Origin: Microvirga makkahensis
Lineage (GTDB): Bacteria; Pseudomonadota; Alphaproteobacteria; Rhizobiales; Beijerinckiaceae
Assembly: GCF_009830105.1 (NCBI RefSeq)
Contig: NZ_WURB01000022.1
Coordinates: 1 to 64,000, forward strand
DNA length: 64,000 bases
Direction: 5' to 3'
The position numbers and the translations under genes were made by a program. Below the pieces are notes generated by a model. It did not search any database. It was not told the DNA's origin and saw nothing but the letters and a program-made list of their open reading frames with translations. This document shows positions 58,998 through 64,000 of the stretch, one piece after another; the first letter of the stretch is position 1, and every line of letters starts with the position of its first letter.

Positions 58998-60023
58998 ATG
59001 ACCCACCCCGCATCCTCACCCTTCGACGACATCCGCCGCCTGATCACGACCATGCCCGGTCCGGACGAGGCGGCGATCGAAGCCGTGCGGTTGAGGGATC
59101 GGCAGCTGACGAAACCGACCGGCAGCCTCGGGCGTCTGGAATGGCTGGCCGAGTGGCTCGCCGCCTGGCAGGGGAAGTCCAACCCGACCGTGGACCGTCC
59201 CCTGGTCTGCGTCTTCGCCGGAAGCCACGGCGTCACGGCCAAGGGCGTGTCGGCTTACCCCTCAGAGGTCAACCGCCAGATGCTGGAGAATTTCGCGGCG
59301 GGCGGTGCGGCCATCAACCAGATCTGCGCGGCCTATGGTCTCGGTTTCAAGGTGTTCGATCTCGCCCTCGACATGCCCACCGGCGACATCACCGAGACGG
59401 AAGCCATGGACGAGAAGGCCTGCGTCGCCACGATGGCCTTCGGCATGGAGGCGATTGCCGGCGGCACGGATCTTCTGGCGGTCGGCGAGATGGGCATCGG
59501 CAACACCACCGTGGCGGCTGCGATCTACACGGCGCTCTTCGGCGGCCCGGCCGAGCACTGGGTCGGGCGCGGGACCGGCCTCGACGATGAGGGCCTGAAG
59601 CGCAAGGTCGCCGCCGTCGAGGCGGCCATCACCCGCCATCGCGACCACCTGAACGACCCGCTTGAGATCTTGCGCCGTCTGGGCGGCCGCGAGGTCGCGG
59701 CCATCGTGGGTGCGATCCTGGCCGCCCGACTCCAGCGGATTCCCGTGGTGCTCGACGGCTACGTGGCGACCGCCGCCGCCGCCGTTCTCCACGCCGTCCA
59801 TCCTTCGACGATCGACCATTGCGTCGCCGGCCACCTCAGCGCGGAGGGAGCCCATCAGGATGCGCTCGCGCGTCTCGGCAAGATCCCGCTCCTGGCGCTC
59901 GGCATGCGCCTCGGCGAAGGGAGCGGGGCGGCCCTGGCGATGGGCGTCGTGAAGGCCGCCGCCGCCGTCCATCGCGACATGGCGACCTTCAGCCAGGCGG
60001 GAGTCTCTGAGCGCCTGTCGTGA
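58998..60023 (+). CDS. cobT: Nicotinate-nucleotide--dimethylbenzimidazole phosphoribosyltransferase
   Basis: CobT activates dimethylbenzimidazole to alpha-ribazole-5-phosphate. The protein has 341 residues: LTKPTGSLGRLEWLAEWLAAWQ, VFAGSHGVTAKGVSAYPSEVN, AVGEMGIGNTTVAAAI, VVLDGYVATAAAAVLH, and the active-site region GMRLGEGSGAALAMGVVKAAA with the catalytic Glu. The ATG 58998 start gives the family N-terminus. Its stop overlaps the next gene (GTGA). Confidence 0.94.
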   Translation: MTHPASSPFDDIRRLITTMPGPDEAAIEAVRLRDRQLTKPTGSLGRLEWLAEWLAAWQGKSNPTVDRPLVCVFAGSHGVTAKGVSAYPSEVNRQMLENFAAGGAAINQICAAYGLGFKVFDLALDMPTGDITETEAMDEKACVATMAFGMEAIAGGTDLLAVGEMGIGNTTVAAAIYTALFGGPAEHWVGRGTGLDDEGLKRKVAAVEAAITRHRDHLNDPLEILRRLGGREVAAIVGAILAARLQRIPVVLDGYVATAAAAVLHAVHPSTIDHCVAGHLSAEGAHQDALARLGKIPLLALGMRLGEGSGAALAMGVVKAAAAVHRDMATFSQAGVSERLS

Positions 60024-60529
60024 GAAGGCGCCGAGGCCGCTTCCGGGCGAGCGGCATCCAGTCCCTCCTCATCGCCCTGGCGCTGGCCGGCGGGTCGGTG
60101 ATCGCCCTCAGGCCGAACGGCCGTGCTCTGGAGGGACGCGCCCATGTCACCGACGGCGACACGATCCTGATCGGCGAGGCCAGGATCCGCCTGAAGGGGA
60201 TCGACGCGCCTGAGATGGAGCAGACCTGCTCGCGCTCCGGCCGGTCGTATCGCTGCGGCGACGCGGCCCGCCGGGCGCTCATCGCGCTCGTCTCCGGCGA
60301 GACCGTGCAATGCCGCGCAGCGGGCCGCGACCGCTACCAGCGTATTCTGGCCCGGTGCACGGTGAAGGGCAGCGATGTCGGAGCACGGATGGTGGAGGAG
60401 GGCTGGGCCTTGTCCTACGGCCGGGACTACGACCTTCAGGAAAGGCGTGCGCAGAGCCGTGCGGCTGGCCTCTGGGCGGGCGAATTCGACCGTCCGCAGG
60501 ATTGGCGGCGCTCCCGCGCGGGCGAGTGA
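60020..60529 (+). CDS. Thermonuclease (SNase)-family protein
   Basis: The 169-residue product has an N-terminal basic stretch and a signal or anchor (SLLIALALAGGSVIAL). The staphylococcal nuclease OB-fold follows: HVTDGDTILIGEARIRLKGIDAPEMEQ, with the metal and Arg residues expected, and DRYQRILARCTV, then GARMVEEGWALSYG. An inserted Cys pair (CSRSGRSYRCGD) is common in rhizobial members. GTG start coupled to cobT. Confidence 0.88.
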   Translation: MRRRRGRFRASGIQSLLIALALAGGSVIALRPNGRALEGRAHVTDGDTILIGEARIRLKGIDAPEMEQTCSRSGRSYRCGDAARRALIALVSGETVQCRAAGRDRYQRILARCTVKGSDVGARMVEEGWALSYGRDYDLQERRAQSRAAGLWAGEFDRPQDWRRSRAGE

Positions 60530-60596
60530 GCCGGGCACGGCCGCGCGGCCCTGCTCCCCACTCGCTAAGCCTTGCCGGAATTCCTATCTGAGACGG

Positions 60597-61250
60597 ATGC
60601 AACCTTCTCCTGATTTCGAAGAACTCGCGCGCACGCTGCGCGCCTGCCGCATCTGCCGGGACATGCCCCGCTATGGCGCGGTCTTGCCCCATGAGCCGCG
60701 CCCCATCCTTCAGGGGAGCGCAACGGCCCGCCTTTGCATCGCGAGTCAGGCTCCCGGCACTCGCGCCCATGCCAGCGGGATCCCCTTCGACGACCGCTCG
60801 GGCGCGAGGCTGCGGGAGTGGCTGGGTCTCGACATGACCGCATTCTACGACGCGTCCAGGGTCGCGATCGTGCCGATGGGTTTCTGCTTTCCGGGGCAGG
60901 ATGCCAAGGGCGGGGACCTGGGCCCGCGCCGGGAATGCGCCGAAACCTGGCGGCAGCCGCTCTTCCGGGCGCTTCCCGATCTCGACCTCGTTCTCCTCAT
61001 CGGCCAGTATGCCCAGGCCTGGCATCTCGGCGACGGATTTCAGGATGGATTGACCGGCACGGTGCGGCGATGGCGGGAGATCCTCGCGAGCCCCCAAAAG
61101 CCCCGCATCCTGCCGCTGCCTCACCCCTCCTGGCGCAACAACGGCTGGCTTAAGACCAATTCCTGGTTCGAGGAGGAGCTTTTGCCTGTTCTTCGCTCCG
61201 AAATTCGCTCTATGTTCGAGCTCGACCATACAGGAGCCCGGAAAGCATGA
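60597..61250 (+). CDS. Uracil-DNA glycosylase family protein
   Basis: The protein has 217 residues and belongs to the family 4/5-like UDG superfamily group found in Rhizobiales. A Cys pair near the start (RACRICRDMPRYG) may bind Fe-S with others. The uracil pocket motif is IASQAPGTRAHASGIPFDD. The segment VPMGFCFPGQDAKGGDLGPRREC follows, and the late loop reads LPHPSWRNNGWL. Activity on uracil is likely but unproven, as some relatives have other substrates. Its stop overlaps the next gene (ATGA). Confidence 0.87.
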   Translation: MQPSPDFEELARTLRACRICRDMPRYGAVLPHEPRPILQGSATARLCIASQAPGTRAHASGIPFDDRSGARLREWLGLDMTAFYDASRVAIVPMGFCFPGQDAKGGDLGPRRECAETWRQPLFRALPDLDLVLLIGQYAQAWHLGDGFQDGLTGTVRRWREILASPQKPRILPLPHPSWRNNGWLKTNSWFEEELLPVLRSEIRSMFELDHTGARKA

Positions 61251-62038
61251 GTCTCACGAGCCTGTACTACACCGTCGAAGGTCCGGTCGCCACCATCGCG
61301 CTGGCCCGGCCTGACAAGCTGAACGCGTTGAACGGCACCATGCATGCCGAATTGCGGGAGACACTCGACAGGTGCGAGCGGGACGAGGCCGTGCGCGTGG
61401 TGGTGCTGACCGGGGAGGGCAGGGCCTTTTCGTCGGGGCAGGACCTGACCGAGGATCTGCCGAAGGACAAGGAGGGCCGCGTCGATCTGGGACCTCCGCT
61501 CGCCCGCGACTACAATCCCCTCGTTCTCAAGCTCGCCAATTATTCCAAGATCACCGTCGCGGCCCTCAACGGCCCGGCAGTCGGCGCCTCCATGAATATC
61601 GCACTCGCCTGCGATATCGTCGTGGCCGCGCGCTCTGCCTACCTGCAGGAAGCCTTCGCCCGGATCGCCCTCGTGCCGGATGCGGGCGGCACCTGGATCC
61701 TGCCGCGCCTCGTCGGGCCCAAGCGGGCGCTCGCCCTCATGCTCACCGCCGAGCCGGTCCCGGCCGAAGAGGCGCAGCGAATGGGCCTCGTCTTCAAGGT
61801 CTTCGACGATGGGTCCTTCGCCGTCGACGTGGCGGCCTTCGCGGCTGGAATCGCCAACGGACCCGGCCTGGCTCAGCGCCTGACCAAGCGGGCGGTGGCG
61901 GAAAGCCTCTCGAACGATCTGGAGGCTCAGCTCGATCTTGAGGCCCGGCTGCAACGGGAGGCCGGCTTCAGCCGCGATTTCGCCGAAGGCGTGGCCGCAT
62001 TCCGCGAGAAGCGCGCGCCGCGCTTCGAAGGCCGGTGA
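61247..62038 (+). CDS. Enoyl-CoA hydratase/isomerase (PaaG-like)
   Basis: The protein has 263 residues of the crotonase fold. Oxyanion-hole segments are GRAFSSGQDLTED and LNGPAVGASMNIALACD. The acidic catalytic position is in VPDAGGTWILPRL, an Asp as in PaaG, the ring-opening epoxyphenylacetyl-CoA isomerase, rather than the Glu pair of beta-oxidation hydratases. Other paa genes are absent here, so the true substrate is open. Confidence 0.85.
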   Translation: MSLTSLYYTVEGPVATIALARPDKLNALNGTMHAELRETLDRCERDEAVRVVVLTGEGRAFSSGQDLTEDLPKDKEGRVDLGPPLARDYNPLVLKLANYSKITVAALNGPAVGASMNIALACDIVVAARSAYLQEAFARIALVPDAGGTWILPRLVGPKRALALMLTAEPVPAEEAQRMGLVFKVFDDGSFAVDVAAFAAGIANGPGLAQRLTKRAVAESLSNDLEAQLDLEARLQREAGFSRDFAEGVAAFREKRAPRFEGR

Positions 62039-62049
62039 GGACCTGAGCC

Positions 62050-62256
62050 ATGCGCCGCATGCCCTGGATTCTCATTCTCGCGACATTGGCCATCGTGATC
62101 GGCCTCTTCATGGGGCGCGATCCCGAACATGCCGGGCGCCTGTCGGAAATGTATCGAAACGTGGCGTTCACGGGCGAGGCCCGCGAGATGGTCCTCATGC
62201 TGCTGGCGCTCGGGATCGGAGCCTTCATCGTCTATCTGACCATGACGCGGCGGTAG
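62050..62256 (+). CDS. Small membrane protein (hypothetical)
   Basis: The protein has 68 residues and two membrane helices (WILILATLAIVIGLFMG and MVLMLLALGIGAFIVYLTM) joined by a polar loop (RDPEHAGRLSEMYRNVAFTGEARE). It lies 11 bases after the enoyl-CoA hydratase and is likely in the same transcript. The family is not recognised. Confidence 0.65.
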   Translation: MRRMPWILILATLAIVIGLFMGRDPEHAGRLSEMYRNVAFTGEAREMVLMLLALGIGAFIVYLTMTRR

Positions 62257-62359
62257 GGCGCCCAGATGAGCCCGGGTTTGTTCACGAGGCGTTCAAGAGG
62301 AGAATTTTAGTTTTCCCGTGTCATGCCCGCTCTCCGGGCGAGAAAAAGGTTCGCGCGCC

Positions 62360-64000
62360 GTGCAGCTGGTGAAACGTGCTATCGTTTTTTCGATCTTTCT
62401 TCTGACGGCAGCAGGGGCGTTTTCCTCCGCCTCGGCGCAGCAACGCCTTGCCCTGGTGATCGGTCAGAGCGCCTATGACGGCCGCCAGCTCGCCACGGCG
62501 GCCAATGACGCGGGCCTGATCGCCCAGACGCTCACAAGCGCCGGGTTCGAGGTCATTCAGGGGCGCGATCTGAACGCCAACGATCTGCGCAGAGTGGTGC
62601 GCGACTTCCTGGACAAGGCTCAGGAGCTCGGCGACGACGGTGCCGCGATGGTCTATCTCTCGGGCTATGGCCTTCAGCTCGAGGGCGAGAACTATCTCCT
62701 GCCGGTGGACGCCCGCATTCAGCGTGATACGGACATTCCCATAGACGGTTTCCGCCTGTCGGACCTGGTCCGCTCCATGGAGCGCATCCCGGCGCGGACC
62801 CGCATCGTCGTGGCCGATACGGCGCGCGACTTTCCTCTGCCCGCCGGCAGCGATCCGATCGCCCGTGGCCTCGCCCTCATGGAGCCGCCCGCCGGCTTCC
62901 TGATCGCTTTCGCCTCGGCGCCGAACATCGTCGCAGGCGACGCGCCCGGGCCCTACGGCCATTACGCCACGGCTCTGACCGAGACGATCCGCCAGCCCGG
63001 CGTTCCGGTGGATGAAGTGTTCAACCGCGTTCGCCTGCGCACGCACGAAACCACGCAGGGCCTGCAGACCCCCTGGCACGTGGCCAATCTCGGCGATGCG
63101 GCCTTCGTGTTCTTCGAACCCGAGGAATCGGCGTCCGTGCCATCTCCAGTTCGCGACGTGCGGCGTATCGAGGAGGTTTCCGCCGAGGAAGCCTACATCA
63201 TCGCCGTCGAGCGCGACACGATCCAGGATTACCAGGCGTTCCTGCGCCGCTATCCCGACCATGCGCTCGCCCGCCGCGTCTCGGCGCTGCTGGCCGCCCG
63301 CCGCGAAGCCATCGTGTGGCGCCGCACCGTGAGCCGCAACACGAGTGAAGCCTACTGGACCTATCTGCGCCGCTACCCGAATGGGCCGCACGCCGCGGAT
63401 TGCCGCCGCAGGCTTGTGCGTCTGTCCGCGGCGATCGCTCCGCCGCCGGTATTCGAGGAGGTGATCTACGAGGATCTGCCGCCTCCGCTTCCCGTTGTGG
63501 AGCGGATCGAGATCGTCGACGTCGTGACGATCATTCGCGAGGCGCCGCCCCCTCCGCCTCCTCCGGTCTATTTCCGATCCTATTACGAGGAGGACGTGGA
63601 GTTCGTCACGATCATCCGTGAGCCGCCTCCGCCTCCGGTCCTGGTCGGCGTGCTCCCGATCCCGGCTCCGATCCCGGTGCCGCGCCGTGCCCGTCCGCCG
63701 CGCTCGTTCTACCAGCCGATTGCCCCTGTGACGCCTCGCGGCCCGGTTGCCATTCCGGTGGCGCCGCCACCGATCGCCCGGCCTCCGGTGGACGGGCCCG
63801 GTGCCCCTCGTCCGTCTCGTGGAATCCGGCCCGAGTCCGTCGTGCCCCGTCAGCCCGGGCTGATCGCGCAGCCCGAGCCGATCCCGGTCGCAGCGCGTCC
63901 CGCCGAGCAGCGCCGGCCGACCGCGCGTGAGCTTTCGGGGTTCCCGTCGTCCCGGCCCCGTCTGCCGAGCCGTCCGATTCAGGCGCCGACGGTCATGAGG
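62360..64000 (+). CDS. Caspase-fold (peptidase C14-like) protein lacking the catalytic dyad; partial
   Basis: The frame is open to the window end (547 codons). A signal peptide (residues 1-26, ending SASA) is followed by the caspase-like domain RLALVIGQSAYDGRQLATAANDA...LTSAGFEV. The catalytic His position reads YLSGYGLQLEGENYLLPVDA (Tyr103 instead of the His of SGHG). The catalytic Cys position reads VVADTARDFP (Ala155 instead of the Cys of DACR). The fold appears intact but inactive. After about residue 270 there are TPR-like helices (AFLRRYPDHALARRVSALLAARR), then a long Pro-rich region with PPPPPPP runs. Start is GTG 62360 (or 62369). Confidence 0.85.
   Translation, partial: MQLVKRAIVFSIFLLTAAGAFSSASAQQRLALVIGQSAYDGRQLATAANDAGLIAQTLTSAGFEVIQGRDLNANDLRRVVRDFLDKAQELGDDGAAMVYLSGYGLQLEGENYLLPVDARIQRDTDIPIDGFRLSDLVRSMERIPARTRIVVADTARDFPLPAGSDPIARGLALMEPPAGFLIAFASAPNIVAGDAPGPYGHYATALTETIRQPGVPVDEVFNRVRLRTHETTQGLQTPWHVANLGDAAFVFFEPEESASVPSPVRDVRRIEEVSAEEAYIIAVERDTIQDYQAFLRRYPDHALARRVSALLAARREAIVWRRTVSRNTSEAYWTYLRRYPNGPHAADCRRRLVRLSAAIAPPPVFEEVIYEDLPPPLPVVERIEIVDVVTIIREAPPPPPPPVYFRSYYEEDVEFVTIIREPPPPPVLVGVLPIPAPIPVPRRARPPRSFYQPIAPVTPRGPVAIPVAPPPIARPPVDGPGAPRPSRGIRPESVVPRQPGLIAQPEPIPVAARPAEQRRPTARELSGFPSSRPRLPSRPIQAPTVMR

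Overview
The window is GC-rich chromosomal DNA from an alphaproteobacterium, most likely a member of the Rhizobiales (Hyphomicrobiales) such as the Methylobacteriaceae/Microvirga group. The genus is an inference. The evidence is a complete Rhodobacter-type gene transfer agent (GTA) structural cluster, the gene order ccmI-ccmE-ccmF-ccmH-degP-response regulator-histidine kinase-glnE-pleC that I remember from Sinorhizobium, a FeuPQ-like two-component pair, and several promoter motifs of the alphaproteobacterial general stress sigma factor EcfG (GGAAC-N16-CGTT type).

Layout. 1-6.7 kb: the end of an ABC-F ATPase, an AI-2E family permease, a tiny membrane peptide behind an EcfG-like promoter, a DUF2939 protein, an orphan TRAP substrate-binding protein, a PAS/HWE histidine kinase, a 52-residue membrane protein and an endonuclease/exonuclease/phosphatase-fold protein. 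6.9-27.9 kb: the GTA-like cluster. It runs small terminase, large terminase, portal, two small ORFs, prohead protease, capsid, adaptor, stopper, tail terminator, major tail protein, g10, chaperone, tape measure, DUF2460, DUF2163, NlpC/P60 and the 1287-residue baseplate protein, then a DUF2793 fibre-like protein and an endolysin fused to a holin-like tail. Non-phage genes lie among them: a lipoprotein with its own promoter and terminator, two antisense trypsin-like proteases and an antisense YdcH/DUF465 gene. Nearly every free spacer of the cluster holds a copy of one palindromic, BIME-like repeat. No integrase or replication genes are present.

27.9-46.5 kb: a PepSY-like secreted protein with a FeuPQ-like pair, cytochrome c maturation genes, a periplasmic DegP-type protease, a second two-component pair, glnE, a PleC-like kinase and aminopeptidase N. 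46.6-55.8 kb: a glyoxalase, a purine-catabolism block (xdhABC and guanine deaminase), an orphan UreE with a very His-rich tail, YbaK, a secreted tandem-repeat protein with a textbook EcfG promoter, and DusA. 56-64 kb: a small Asn-Gly repeat protein next to an ADYC-domain protein, an aspartic protease with a DUF1289 protein, cobS divergent from cobT, a thermonuclease, a uracil-DNA-glycosylase-family protein, an enoyl-CoA hydratase, a small membrane protein, and the start of a caspase-fold protein that has lost both catalytic residues.

How they fit together. The GTA block reads as a domesticated tailed-phage particle operon. A possible SOS-type promoter, a leader and an intrinsic terminator precede its first gene, which suits transcriptional antitermination. 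Guanine deaminase, XdhA/B and the maturation factor XdhC form a guanine-to-xanthine-to-urate route. The ccm genes build the haem-handling branch of cytochrome c maturation. cobS and cobT perform late steps of cobalamin assembly.
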